A DNA stretch of 64,000 nt from Bidens hawaiensis (GCA_021521415.1 JAIQDT010003027.1:124001-188000); one strand, 5' to 3'. Shown: positions 50,012 through 62,781, counted from the stretch's first letter. The notes: generated from the sequence alone by a model not told the origin. Program-made: numbers and translations.

Positions 50012-51480
50012 ATGCCACATCTGCGTTCGCAAGGACTACCGTTAGAATTCTTTGGACCTATCCCGTTGAAGTCCAAGGCAAGTTCGTCATTGTCAGAAAA
50101 GCAACCGATTACCATAGATACTTCACCAAAATCATCACCCGCCAATTCACCACCACCGAGTCCCAGATCCATCCCAATGGCCGAAAATAACTACACCGTG
50201 TACCAGCAAGCTTTTGAAGGGTTCCATGGAGATCACTCACCCATTATCGCTCCCGGGATTGATATCATGGCAGATTCCATCCTACGACATGATCAACATC
50301 ACCCAACACCACCAATTTCATGGCTGTGAAGATGAAGATGCACCGACACACATCAACCGTCTGAATCGTGTGTTCAAAACATTTAATTTCAAGGTGCTAA
50401 TTAGGATGCGATCTTCCTTCACTTTTTCCCGTTTACACTTTCGGGTCGTGCCACCACTTCGCTTGACTCGCAACCTGCTGGAGCATTCACTACTTGGGAG
50501 GCGCTTCACAACGCATTCTTCAAGAAGTACTTTCCCCCTGCCAAGGCCTCTCGCCTCTTTGATCAGATCCACTCCTTTCACATGTAGCCGGATGAGCCAT
50601 ACTACCAAGCTTGGGAGTGCTTTCAGAATCTTCTTTCTCGTTGTTCACAGCATGGGCTCACACCTTGGGCCCTTGTTGAGAAGTTTTACAATAGGCTAAC
50701 TTATGAAGCTCAAGCGAGGTTTGACACAGCTGCTGGGGGTAATTTGATGGACAAGAAGAATGTGACCGAGCGTAACGAGATGTTTGAAAGTTTCGCGCAA
50801 TCTGAGTACGCGAAGAAGCCACGAGGCGGGAATTCCAATCTCGTCACCAGTACATCCTCATCTGCTCGAGGTTTACACTAGGTTAATCTGGATACTGTTA
50901 TGGTTGCTGCTATTGAGAATCTAACCCGAGAGATAAAAAAATTACAGGAGAAGGTGGATAAGTGTGAGATGTGTAGGGGTGGTCATGGTACGCTGGAGTG
51001 TCCGTTTATGAATAATCAAGATGTTGATTTTGGGGCTGGTCAAAACAGGTTCCCTAATGCTTATAACAATAATCAGAACTGGAACAACTACAAGAATCAG
51101 AAGCAGAATCAAGGACAAGGTAACTCGAATTGGCGTCCGGCCAGTGGGCCACTTGGTTTCCAAGCTCCCTATAACCAAAATCAGGGACAGTATAACAATG
51201 AAGGTTCTAATGGTTAAAGTTCAAATAATGGACCGGATCTGAGTAAGAAGTTGGATGAGATGATGCAGCAAGTTGTTACTAGAGATCAAGTTACTCAAAA
51301 GACTCTTACCGATCATGATTTGCTTATCAAGAATCAACAATCGGCTCCACTCGACATGCAAAGGTCCATTGATGATATTGTTCGACAATTGTATGAGAGG
51401 CCCCAGGGACAGTTTTCAGGTTCTACTCAACAGAATCCAGCCACTCAACTAAAAGCAATTACTACTCATAGCGGCATGAT
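50012..51480 (+). pseudogene. Athila-type gag
   Basis: ATG 50012 opens MPHLRSQGLPLEFFG, with MAENNYTVYQQAFEGFHGD near 50178. After a frameshift near 50320, the core is recognisable in shifted frames around 50450-50700 with a stop TAG at 50586. A CCHC knuckle CEMCRGGHGTLEC lies at 50963-51004. A Gln/Asn-rich stretch follows (NNQNWNNYKNQKQNQGQG), then a stop near 51217 and a tail to about 51480. Confidence 0.8.
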
Positions 51481-52528
51481 TTGGGTCCCACGGTTAGAAA
51501 AGATGAGGTTGAAGTTGAAGATGAGGAGGTGATGGATGAAGAGATCGAGATGGAAGTACCAGGAAAAGTGCAGAACACCAAACCAGTTGCACCGCCAATA
51601 GAGAAGAAGCCAGTTGAAATCCAGCCATCACCTGTGATTGATCACTCTCGTGTCCCATATCCAGCTCGCTTAAAACATCAGAAATACACACGGGAGTATG
51701 GGCACTTTCTTGACATGTTCCAAAAGTTGAAGATTAACCTCCCGTTCATTGAAACCCTCCAACACATGCCGAAGTATGCGAAGTTCTTGAAAGACCTGTT
51801 GAAGAGGAAGGATAGGTTAGGGGAGGTGTCATCGATTCCCCTAATGGGAGATTGTTCGACGGTAGTGTTGAACCGCGTACCCGAGAAGTTGTCCGATCCG
51901 GGAATGTTTACGATTCCGTGGTTGTTCGGTAGTGATGCGATGAACCATGCATTGGCGGATTTGGGTGCGAGCATAAATTTGATGCTGTATTCTTTGTACG
52001 AGAAGTTGTAGTTGGGCGAGCTTACACCGACTCGCATGTCTTTATCATTGGCTGATCGTTCAGTTAAGTATCCACGAGGTATTATTGATAATTTGCTAGT
52101 AAAGGTGGATAAGTTTGTGTTCCCAATTGATTTTGTGGTGCTCGATATGGAGGCTGACGAGAAGGTCACCATTATTATTGGTCGTCCGTTCTTACGAACC
52201 GCAAAGGCGCTTATCAATGTGTATGATGGAAAGATTACGCTTCGGGTTGGTGATGAGAAAGTTACTTATGATGTCGCGAGGTCGATGAAGCATCCGAGTG
52301 ATCAAGATGATTTCAGTGGTCCAAGCCACTCAGTTTATTTTATTAACTCGTTTATTTCAGGTATTGATAGCTGCTTCGATTATATTTGTGGTGCGGATCT
52401 CGTGGGAAGAAATGGTTTGGTTGATTGTGATGATTTGGGTGAGGATGAGTCGTGTGAGAACGATTCGGTTTGTGATGAGTTGGTTGAGATTTCAGGTTTG
52501 CCCGAGATTATAGAGGTAAGTGAGATTA
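51481..52528 (+). pseudogene. Athila-type protease region
   Basis: Contains YPARLKHQKYTREYGHFLDMF, KFLKDLLKRKDRLGE, and the active-site region HALADLGASINLM near 51950 (DLGAS form typical of Athila). After a TAG stop near 52009 it continues LTPTRMSLSLADRSVKYPRG and IIIGRPFLRTAKALINV, then an acidic stretch. The frame ends in EIIEVSEI, where a gypsy LTR interrupts. Confidence 0.88.
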
Positions 52529-54587
52529 TGTAAGGCCCCGTTCTCGGAAGCCCTACTTTAGTGTTGGATTTACTTATAAACACAGTTCTAAATATCAGAG
52601 TTAATTAAAACTTTTTGCGGAATTCATAGTATTAAACATTCTTACAAAACATAGGTACTTGTTTTAACAAAATACATTAAGTCTTAAACAATAACATCAA
52701 TGACACATGAATCATCTGTCTTCGATGCTAGTCTTCATCCAATTGCCACGTGTCCCGCCTCAAGCAACCCGTCTCATTCTACTTACCTGCGTGCATACTA
52801 AAAGTCAGCTACGCTGAGTGAGTTCTAGTTTAACAAGTTACAGGATTATTCTTACACGTTTGTACCCGTAGGTACCATTCTTACCATTGTCCTGTTCTTG
52901 TTTCCATTCGTCTTACATTCACATTACTTTATTCTTTCATTTACAAGTAATTATTCTTACACATTCTTTTATTTACAAACAAACATTTCTTGCATTAATC
53001 TTACATTATTTTTATACTTTCTTACAAACATACAGTTATTCTTACATTCTTGCACAGATATTATAAGGGTCTGCCACCCGACCTCTTGCACAGATATTAT
53101 AAGGGTTTGCCACCTGACCTCTTGCACAAATATTATAAGGGTCTGCCACCCGACCTCTTGCACCGATATCATAGAGTCGGACACTCTATTCTAGCCCAGG
53201 TATTATAAGGGCCTGTCACCCTGACTCTTACGTTAAACTCTTACTATTCTTGCCCAGGTATTAGAAGGGCCTGTCACCCTGACTCTTACATTATATTCTT
53301 TATAGACTCTTACATTCATGTTAAGTTAGACAACTAACACATACAAGTTCTAACATTTTTCTTTCATTCTTGCATTAATCATTCTCATTAATCATATAAG
53401 TATATATGTTACTAGTCTTACAAGTATGCACACAGCCCTGAAAACATTTCATAAGAAATGGGGCTAGAACTCACCTGAAGCCGGTTTCTCTCACCGTTAA
53501 CGGTAATGCCCTTCCTTAGCTGTGTGCGGCTAACTGTGCAACACATAACGAGTGTCAATTATTTATTACTACTACCTTATACATCTACATTAATGAAACC
53601 CTCAACTAACGGGGGTCCGGGGTAGCGCCCCTGGTAGCGGGGTCTAGGGGCGGCAGCCCCTAGTAGGGTCCAAGGGGCAGAGCCCCTGGCTGGGGTTGAG
53701 CTGCCAGGTCAGCTCGGTAAAATTTTATTTTCGTTAACAGGTCCTTCATAAAAAACGCATCAGAAAATGGATTTCATGAAATTTCGCATGGCCATTTCGC
53801 TTGGAATTTCGCATGGAATTTCGCATGAGAATTTCGCAAGAGAATTTCGCTTTGCATGCAATTTCGCTTCGCATGCTGATTTCGCTTCGCATGCGATTTA
53901 GCTTCGCATGGCAGGTGATGCGAAATTCTTGGATTTCGCAAGGCATGCGATGCGAAGCCCTTTTTTTGCGAAAAATTCCTTTTTACTTCGTTTTACCATT
54001 TTAAGGCCATTTTCCTCCGAGGTTCTTCCTTAGGACTCGATTCTACTCTTTTTATGGGTTTTGGGTTGTACCAACTTTGTATACCCGTGTGCCTCATAGT
54101 CCAACCGTCACCTTTTTAGCTTAAAACGCACCGAAGAGGTTATAACTTACCAAGTTTATGTTTTTCTTACATTTTACAGCCCGATCTATCGTTCTATCAG
54201 TTTGCATGTCGAAACCGACCTAAAACTTAACCTTTTTAACCAAAACCCACATTTGGTTCTCCGGTTCGGTTCATATCTGAAACAACTCGAGGATCTGGAC
54301 GTGATTCTTGGTGTTTGATGGCATTCACACACGAGGTTCTTTCTTCTTTTAGCTCGGGATTGGTTTCAGGTGTTAGAGAGAAAGTGTGTGTTTTAGTGTG
54401 TGTTGTGGTGGAAAGAAATAGTGAAAGGAATTGGAGATGGCTTTATATATGAGGCTTTGGGCCCCACCATCCACTTCCATACCAACCCAATCCTTATCCA
54501 AATACAAACACGCACACAATTAAACTAACGACACAATGTTAATAATAAAACTTTCCGTTATTTATTCACAGAAATGCGGATGTTAAA
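52529..54587 (-). mobile_element. 3' LTR of the inner Tekay-like element
   Basis: Plus strand TGTAAGGCCCCG to GATGTTAAA, 2059 bp; the last bases should read TTACA, as in the right copy. It contains about 37-bp repeats (AGATATTATAAGGGTCTGCCA) at 53052-53280, GGGGTCCGGGG blocks and the TTCGCATGG array at 53766-53935. Confidence 0.88.
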
Positions 54588-54624
54588 AGTCTATCCTCCT
54601 TAAAAGAGATTTCATCCCCGAAAC

Positions 54625-55612
54625 CTAACTGTTACAACTAAAAAAATATGGGTAAAACTTGCGCATCTCTTCTTCAACTTCCCAAGTGGCATCTGATCCC
54701 TTACGGTGCTTCCATATCACTTTCGCTAGGGGAATAACCTTGCGTCGAAGCTTCTTTTCCTTACGGCCAGCTATCTCAATAGGCTGCTCGACATAGTTTA
54801 GCTGTTCGTCCACCTTAATGTCCCGCAGTGGCACATGGGATGTGTCGTCAGCTAGACATTTTCTCAAGTGAGAAACATGAAAGGTATAGTGAATTCCTTC
54901 CAGTTCATCGGGAAGATCAAGCTTGTAACCCTCTTCACCCACACGGGACACGATCTTGAATGGTCCTATGTACCTTGGACTCAACTTCCCCCTCTTTCTA
55001 AAACGTATAATTCCTTTCCAAGGCGAGACTTTAAGCATCACATGGTCTCCAACATTAAACTCAATCGGCCGTTTCCGCTTATCCGCATATGATTTCTGAC
55101 GATCTTGAGCAGCTTTCATCCTGGCCTTTATCTGATCAAACCTTGAAGAGGTTTCTTGCACCATTTCTAAACTTCCAATTTCTTTCTGACCAATTTCTCC
55201 CCAACACACGGGAGTTCTGCATCGTCTTCCATACAACATCTCGAACGGTGGCATACCAATACTCGAATGGTAGCTGTTGTTGTACGAGAATTCTGCCAAG
55301 TGCAAATGATCATCCCAGCTTCCTTCGAAGTCTAGCACACAAGCACGTAGCATATCCTCAAGGGTTTGGACAGTCCTCTCGGACCATCCATCTGTTTGAG
55401 GATGATACGTTGTGCTGATGTTTAGTCTTGTTCCCATGGCTTCATGGAACTTCTTCCAGAATCTTGAAGTAAAGCGGGTATCTCTATCGGACACGATCGA
55501 CAACGACACTCCATGTTTCGTTACAACTTCCTTCACAAACATATTTTATAACGTTTCTGACGAGATAGCCTCTCGTATAGGCAGAAAGTGAGCACTTTTC
55601 GTCAAACGGTCC
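54625..55612 (-). pseudogene. Integrase fragment of the inner Tekay-like element
   Basis: Starts at the deletion junction (SETL.. region near 55560), then IVSDRDTRFTSRFW, GTRLNISTTYHPQTDGWSER (the Gln before the catalytic Ser-Glu pair changed to Trp), and MLYGRRCRTPVCWGEIGQKE. The GPFKIVSRVGEEGYKLDLP domain and ATWEVEEEMRKFYP end follow. It is open for 305 codons. Confidence 0.9.
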
Positions 55613-56523
55613 TTCATAAAAAACGCATCAAAAAATGGATTTCATGAAATTTCGCATGGCCATTTCGCTTGGAATTTCACATGGAATTTCGCAAGAGAAT
55701 TTCGCATGAGAATTTCTCATGGAATTTCGCATGGAATTTCGCATGAGAATTTCACATGAGAATTTCGCTTCGCATGCGATTTCACTTTGTATGCGATTTC
55801 GCTTCGCATGCTGATTTCGCTTCGCATGCGATTTCGCTTCGCATGGCGTGCGATGCGAAATTCTTGGATTTCGCATGGCATGCGATGCGAAGCCCTTTTT
55901 CATACGAAAAACCCCTTTTTACTTTGTTTTACCATTTTAAGGCCCTTTTCCTCCGAGGTTCTTCCTTAGGACCCGATTCTACTCTTTTTACGGGTTTTGG
56001 GTTGTACCAACTTTGTATACCCTTGTTTCTCATAGTCCAACCGTCACATTTTTAGCTTAAAACGCACCCAAGAGGTTATAACTTACCAAGTTTATGTTTT
56101 TCTTACATTTTACAGCCCGATCTACCGTTCTATCAGTTTGCATATCAAAACCGACCTAAAACTTAACCTTTTTAACCAAAACCCGCCTTCGGTTCTCCGG
56201 TTCGGTTCATATCTGAAACAAATCGAGGATCTAGACGTGATTCTTGGTGTTTGATGGCATTCACACACGAGGTTCTTTCTTCTTTTAGCTCGGGATTGGT
56301 TTCAGGTGTTAGAGAGAAAGTGTGTGTTTTAGTGTGTGTTGTGGTGGAAAGAAATGGTGAAAGGAATTGGAGATGGCTTTATATATGAGGCTTTGGGCCC
56401 CACCATCCACTTCCATACCAACCCAATCCTTATCCAAATACAAACACGCACACAATTAAACTAACGACACACCGTTAATAATAAAACTTTCCGTTATTTA
56501 TTCACAGAAATGCGGATGTTACA
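55611..56523 (-). mobile_element. Truncated 5' LTR of the inner Tekay-like element
   Basis: Corresponds to 53743-54587 of the left LTR, with an expanded TTCGCATGG array (55636-55885, about 80 bp longer). It ends GATGTTACA at 56523. The rest of this LTR and everything from gag to mid-integrase is deleted. Confidence 0.9.
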
Positions 56524-59481
56524 CATTAGTTGTGAGAGTGAGGCGGGTTCCTTGGAGAAACCCATCCCGTTGGAGTTGAAGGTACTCTCGTCAAACTTGG
56601 AGTATGCATATCTTGATGAGGGCTCGAACTTTCCCGTTATTGTGTCATCCAAGTTAACAGAAAAAGAGAAGTCAAAGTTGACAGACGTGTTGAAGCTACA
56701 TAAGGGGGTGATTGCATGGAGACTTTCCGATATTCAAGTTATTAGCCCCGATTATTACACGCACCGGATTTTAATGGAGGATGAGTACAAACCGGTGATG
56801 CAACCACAAAGGCGTCTTAATCCGAATATGCAAGAAGTTGTGAAGAAGGAGGTATTGAAGTTAATGGATGCCGGGATGATTTACCCGATTTGTGATTCTC
56901 CATGGGTGAGCCCGACCTAAGTTGTTTCGAAGAAGGGAGGTATGACTGTTCTGATGAATGAGAAGAATGAGCTTATCCCTTCGCGTACATTTACCGGTTG
57001 GCGTGTGTGTATTGATTATCGGCGATTGAATGATGCCACCCGGAAGCACCACTTCCTGTTGCCGTTTATTGATCAGATGTTGGAGCGTTTGGCAGGTCAG
57101 CAGTTTTATTTTTTTCTTGACGGTTTTTTGGGATATTTTCAAATCCCCATTGCACCGGAAGACCAAGAGAAGACGACTTTTACATGTCCATATGGCACGT
57201 TTGTGCACCATCGCATGCCGTTTGGACTATGTAACGCTACGGCTACCTTTCAGCTTTGTATGGTGGCTATCTTTTAGGATACGATTGAGACGTCCATGGA
57301 GGTGTTTATGGACGATTTTTCGGTTTACGGTAATTCTTTCTATCATTATTTGGCTAATCTTGAGAAGATGTTGAAGAGGTGTATTGAGATGAAGTTAATG
57401 CTAAATTGGTAAAAATGCCATTTTATGGTGACTGAAGGGATTGTGTTGGGTCATAAGATCTCGAGAGATGGTATCGAGGTGGATCGTGCGAAGATTGATA
57501 CTATAAGTAGACTTCCTCCGCCGACGAATGTGAAAGCGATTAGGAGTTTCTTAGGTCATGCGGGATTCTATCAGCGATTTATCAAAGATTTTTTAAAAAA
57601 TTACCCGCCCGATGACCTGACTCCTCGAGAAAGATGTTCCTTTTATTTTTGATGATGAGTGTGTGAAGGCGTTCACATTTTTGAAAGAGAAGCTCGTAAG
57701 CGCTCCCATTCTTTGTTCTCCCGATTGAAGCTTGCCGTTTGAGCTCATGTGTGATGCTAGCGATTATGCGGTTGGAGTGGTTTTGGGGAAAAGGCGAGAT
57801 AAACATTTCACCCTATCTATTATGCTAGCAAGATGTTGAACGATGCTTAAGAGAACTACACTACCACCAAGAAGGAACTTCTAGCTGTTGTGTTTGCATT
57901 TGATAAGTTCCGCTCGTATCTCGTACTTTCAAAGACCACCATTTTTACCGATCATGCGGCCTTGCGCTTCCTCTTCCAGATGAAAGACACGAAGCCTCGT
58001 CTGATACGGTGGATTCTTCTACTTTTCGAGTTTGACATCGAGATCAAAGATAAGAATGGTGCGGAAAACATAGCAGTCGATCATCTATCCCGTTTAGAGG
58101 ACCTGAGAAGAGAAGATTTGCGTGAGGAGGAGATTGGAGATAGATTCCCTCACGAGTCGATCGATTTTGTTGCAAATGAGAAGCAAGGTATGCCATGGTT
58201 CACTGATTTTGCTAATTATTTAGCGAAGAATATTGTATTGGAGGGTATGACTACGCAACAAAAGAGGAAGTTCTTTCGGGATGTTAATAGGTATGTGTGG
58301 GATGACCCATTTTTGTTTAAGATTGGTGGTGATCGGATTTTGATAAGATGTGTGACGAAAGAAGAAGGTTGGGATATTCTAAAGCATGTTTATGAAGGAT
58401 TAACTGGAGGTCATCATGGTGCGCATGCTATAGCACAGAAGGTGTTTGATAGTGGATTCTATTGGCCGACGGTTGTTAAAGATGCTGAAGAGTTTGTGAA
58501 GCTTTGTGATGCGTGCCAAAGAACAGGTAATATTTCTTCCAAGAATAAAATGCCTCAAAACCCTATACAAATTCTTGAAAACTTTGATGTTTGGGGCATC
58601 GACTTCATGGGACCGTTTCCCACGTAGAACGGTAATAAGTATATTTTAGTAGCGATTAATTATGTGTCGAAGTGGGTGGAAGCCTAAGCGTGGGCTACAA
58701 ATGATGAACGAGTTGTTGTGAGGTTCCTCAAGAAGTTGTTTACTCGTTTCGGTACTCCGAGAGCTATTATTAGTGATTGGGGCACCCATTTTTGTAATAC
58801 CGTCATGGAGAAAGAGTTGGCTCGTTATGGGGTTATCGTACCTCTACTGCCTATCACCCTCAAACGAATGGTCAAGTCGAGAATGCAAATCGAGGGGTGA
58901 AGAGGATTTTGGAGAAGACGGTTGAGGTTAGTCGGAAAAAATGGTCGAAGAAGTTAGATGATGCGTTGTGGGCATTCCGGACCGCGTACAAGACTCCGTT
59001 GGGCACTACACTGTTTATGATTGTTTATGGTAAGTCTTATCATCTTCCGGTGGAGTTGGAGACTCGTGCTTATTGGGTATTGAAGACGGTGAATGTTGAT
59101 CTTACCGCGGCCACGAGAAAAATGTACTTTCAGATTCATGAGTTGGAGGAGCTTCGGGATGCAGCATATTCTCGATCATTGAACGTCAAAGAATAGACAA
59201 AAGCTCTACATGATCGACGTTTGAAAGGAGGAAAAGAGTTCAAGAAAGGCGATAAGGTATTATTATTTAACTCTCATTTGAAGTTGTTTGCGGGAAAGTT
59301 GAGATCGAAGTGGACGGGACCGTACTTGGTGAAAGAAGTTTTCTCGTATGGAGTGGTAGAGATGGAGAATCCGGATAATGGAACATCTTGGAATGTGAAC
59401 CGTCATCGGTTAAAGCACAATCTTGGAGGACTGGAGGAATCAATCGAGATGGAGGAAACCCCTCTCTATTCGTCGCACTGA
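56524..59481 (+). pseudogene. Athila-type reverse transcriptase, RNase H and integrase
   Basis: RT: SCESEAG start, QRRLNPNMQEVVKKEV, LMDAGMIYPICDSPWVSP, then stop at 56918, VCIDYRRLND, HHRMPFGLCNATATF and the catalytic VFMDDFSVYG at 57302. RNase H: FDKFRSYL, IFTDHAALRFLF, a RWILLLFEFDIEIKDK motif. Integrase: GLTGGHHGAHAIA and LCDACQR zinc residues near 58420-58510, WGIDFMGPFP (first Asp), [11 protein letters not shown] (second Asp; G changed to W), then the Glu near 58890 and a C-terminal domain KKGDKVLLFNSHLKLFAGKL ending TGA at 59481. Stops lie at 56918, 57276, 57409, 57727, 58625 and 58686, and frames shift near 57640 and 58830. Confidence 0.9.
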
Positions 59482-61409
59482 ATTATCACAAATGGTTCTT
59501 GAGTGAAGACTCAAGTGTAGATTTTGTATATTCTTTCTTATTTTTATTTCTATTCTATTTTTATTTTTCCTTGAGTCACTAACGTAGGTTTTTGTAGTTT
59601 TTATTTATTTTTAAGTTTTGAAAGTTTTGAAGGAAGATAGTGTGAATATCCCCTTGAAGTACAACGCAAAATTCAAGTGTGAGGATGGGGCAGCAGGAGT
59701 CGTATACTTTTATAATTATTTATTTGCTGCTTTTATTCATTTCTATTGGTTGGGTTGGTTGGTCTAGTACATACTTTGAATGATTAATATCTAAGTTGAT
59801 AAGATGAATTTTAAGATATTGTTTGTATTGTTGCCGCTTCCGTTCGTGTACGACAGAAAGGAGATACAGGTTGTTGAGCATGTTCGGAGATGGAGGGCAT
59901 TTATGGAAGAACACTTTAGCGTCATACTTCATGCGCATACTACCAGCTAAGTCTTTTCCTTTTTACTTTGTTTTTATGTTTTTAGTTTTAAAAATTTTGC
60001 TTTTTTTATTCTTATTTATTTTTGTATTTTTTAGGTTTTGTTTTAAAAATTTTTGATTCGTGTTTCCGTTCCTGCATTGAGGACAATGCAAATTTTAAGT
60101 GTGGGGATGGGAATACATATGTTTTTTCATTTTAGTTTTTTTTCGTTTAAGTTTTTAATTATATAAAAAAATTTTGAAAAATGTCCTTTGATTTTGTTTC
60201 TTTTTGCGTTTAAATGGGAGATGAGGATACATATCGGGAGTCGGTTTTTCAAACTATTAATAATACGATATAATTAAAGAACATACACTTAACTTGGGAT
60301 GTGTCGATAGGCTCAACTTTGAGAATGAAAGGGCAGTTTGATAGTTGGTTTTAAACGATAAAATATGATTTTTAGTGGGACACATGTTGAGTTTGTATAA
60401 AATACGGGATGAAAGGTCTGCCATACTCAAGCCTCATTGTTAGTTCGATTGTAGAAAATTATGAATCTTTAAAGAAATTTGAATACGCTATCATACGATA
60501 CTTGGGTAGGTTTAAACGTTAAAGTATGTCGTGTAGCTGGTGATATAAACTTAAAAATTGCACTTCTAGTTTTAGTGGTTAACACTTCATAGGCGTATGG
60601 TTTTATAGCCTAAAATCCTGTATTGATGGGATGCCTCGGGTTTGGAGACCACGGGTCGTTTTACGGTTGTTCATCTGGGTATCTTCGGATATTTAAATAA
60701 ATAAAAGCTTTTAAGCCAAAACCCGCAGTTTACTAGAATCATTACACTCACGTACATCAACTACAGTGAAGTAAAATCTTGATGATCTAGTGATCATCCT
60801 GCTGTTAGTCATACGTGGTCCTCTTACTTGCGTCCCATACCATTAAGAACAGGATCAACTAGAGACACAACATATGTAAACCGACAGATGGAAACTTGTA
60901 AAATCACGGGTGGTAATGGGTCCGAGGTATTGCTTGATAACGGGGGTATGTCATGTAGTGGGAAACACTAGCTAGTTAGTTGAATAATTGAACCTTAATC
61001 GTAACTAATGGTTGCTTGGTAGACTTTGATGTTTAAATTTAGGTGGATAAACAATATCCTTGATCGTCTTAGCTGTTCATGATAAATGTGCAACAATGTT
61101 TTAATCTGCTACTTATGAGGTTTAGGTCAAGTTGGGGTAGTTTAATCCGGTAAAATCTAAAATAAAACGGGTCTTGACTGTGGGTTCCACTAGATTGTAT
61201 ACAAAATAATAATCATAGTTGGATCTTACTTGTCCCGGTAAAGAAAAAGGCATGGGATTAAGTGGACAACAATATCGGTGATCGCAGTTTCTGCGTTGTT
61301 CTAAAATTTTAAGATAACCTATATGTTTGTAACACTGTATTTCTCCGATTCTAATCCCATTGTAATGAAACTTTTTCAGGGACGAAAAAAGAATAAGTGT
61401 GGGGATATT
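59482..61409 (+). other. Athila 3' non-coding region with three polypurine-like tracts
   Basis: No env-like frame. AAGTGTGAGGATGGGG at 59675, AAGTGTGGGGATGG at 60095 and AAGTGTGGGGATATT at 61393 share one motif; the last adjoins the LTR. A stem GCATTG-AGGA-CAATGC precedes the second (60073-60088). Confidence 0.7.
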
Positions 61410-62781
61410 TGAAAGTTCCAGCCGATAGGGAGGCCCAGGCCCGCCGCGCGGTGCTATGTGCATGCTTCCAAAATTTTCTTGCCGACTTTTGTATTTTTGG
61501 CAGCCTGTTTCCTATTTAAAGACCCCTAAACTAACCCTTAAACATACCTGCAAGTTCTAGCCGATTTTGGGGAGTTCTAGGGCTTCAGAGATTGGCTTTT
61601 GGCATCTTTGGAGTCGAAAAATCATCCGGTGGTGCGCACATTAGTTGAAGACGAAGAACAAGGGTTTTATCTTTTGTTTCTTTTGTTTTCGTTTAATTAC
61701 CGCCATGAATTCTTATTTGTTTGTACTGTTTAAACCTAAGATGTTAGGCTAAATTGCATGAACTATCTAGGCTTATGATGAACCTACTTTGATGTTTTGA
61801 TTTGACTTTGGGATTATTTATCGTTATGGTTTTTATGATTTAGTCAAAGATTTATTTATATTTGATTGATGCGTATGAATGCTTAGGATTGTTTGATGAG
61901 TTTTGTTCCATAGTATTCCTTGATTATTGTTTGTCATATAATAGGATTGCTATTGTGTCAATTACTTTGTGTTTTTGATTATTTTATGATTGATGTCATG
62001 ATAAGGTCATAGGAATAATATTGTCAAATAAACCTAAAATTGCTGCTAACCTAAAATTTATAAAGTACTAGGTTATTTATAAGTCTTTACTATTTAATCT
62101 TGCTAGATTTAGTTCTTTGTAAGGAGCCCGTCTAGGGTTGATTATTTATTATTGTTTATCAAATCAATTAAATATAGTAAATTGCCTTTGATTTCCGCGC
62201 CGTAAGGTAGGATTTCGTATAAAGGAACTAAATTATAATTAATTAGGTGACCGTAAGGGAACTTGATTTTCAATACTGGTGTGCGTTAAAACTTGTTAGA
62301 AATCCATAGGTGTCTCTTGAGAAGGGTCAGGGTCCTGTTTGGGTTTTTTAAGTGTCTATTTTACGATTCCAGTTCATAACTAAATATTTTCCCGAGTTAA
62401 TTCATTACTGAAATTTAGGGGATTCTAGCCTAGGTAGTTTTCTTATCATCATCTTATGTTAATTAACAAACTTTTTCTTTCGTTAAAATTACTTGTTTTC
62501 TTAATTAGTTTTTAATTATAGTATTAAATTAGTATTTTAAATAAAACCCCTCAAACAAATATAATTAATAAGTCGTGTTTTGTAGTCGAGTCTAATTAGC
62601 AAATAAACGTAATTTAAAGAGTCGCGTGGGTTAGATATCCGGACTTACTTAGCTTTACTAGAGTCGATCGGTTCACTTGCCAGTTAGTAGTTTAGTCGAG
62701 TTTTAAAGAGTCTAGAGTATCACTTAGTGTTTATTTTTAGTTAATTTAGTTAATAAATATTAAACTACTTCAAGCACATCA
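61410..62781 (+). mobile_element. 3' LTR of the Athila-type element, start shortened
   Basis: Matches the 5' LTR from the GGGAGGCCCAGGCCCGCCGCGC block to the end, about 1360 bp. It lacks about 250 bp present at the start of the 5' LTR. Its first bases, TGAAAGTTCCAGCC, are not found there. Confidence 0.8.

Larger units (their letters stand above)
52529..56523 (-). mobile_element. Tekay-like gypsy element nested in the Athila element, internally deleted
   Basis: Complete left LTR (3' LTR in its own orientation), integrase fragment, and truncated right LTR. Flanks GATTA and CATTA match at 4 of 5. Removing it with one flank joins the Athila frame (EVSEI to SCESEAG). It is a close relative of 36026-39298. 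Confidence 0.9.
48187..62781 (+). mobile_element. Athila-type gypsy element nested in the outer element
   Basis: LTRs at 48187-49808 and about 61410-62781 both end CAAGCACATCA. The flanks GGTAA (48182-48186) and GGTAG (62782-62786) match at 4 of 5 bases. Primer site, gag, protease, RT, RNase H and integrase follow in the right order. Internally it is split by another gypsy element at 52529-56523. Confidence 0.9.

Noticed and set aside
50318..50608. Minus-strand 96-codon frame
   Set aside because: Antisense to the Athila gag core, no independent support.
51010..51242. Frames antisense and offset to the Athila gag Asn/Gln-rich region
   Set aside because: Shadows of the low-complexity coding stretch; the zinc knuckle and Gln-rich tail are in the other frame.
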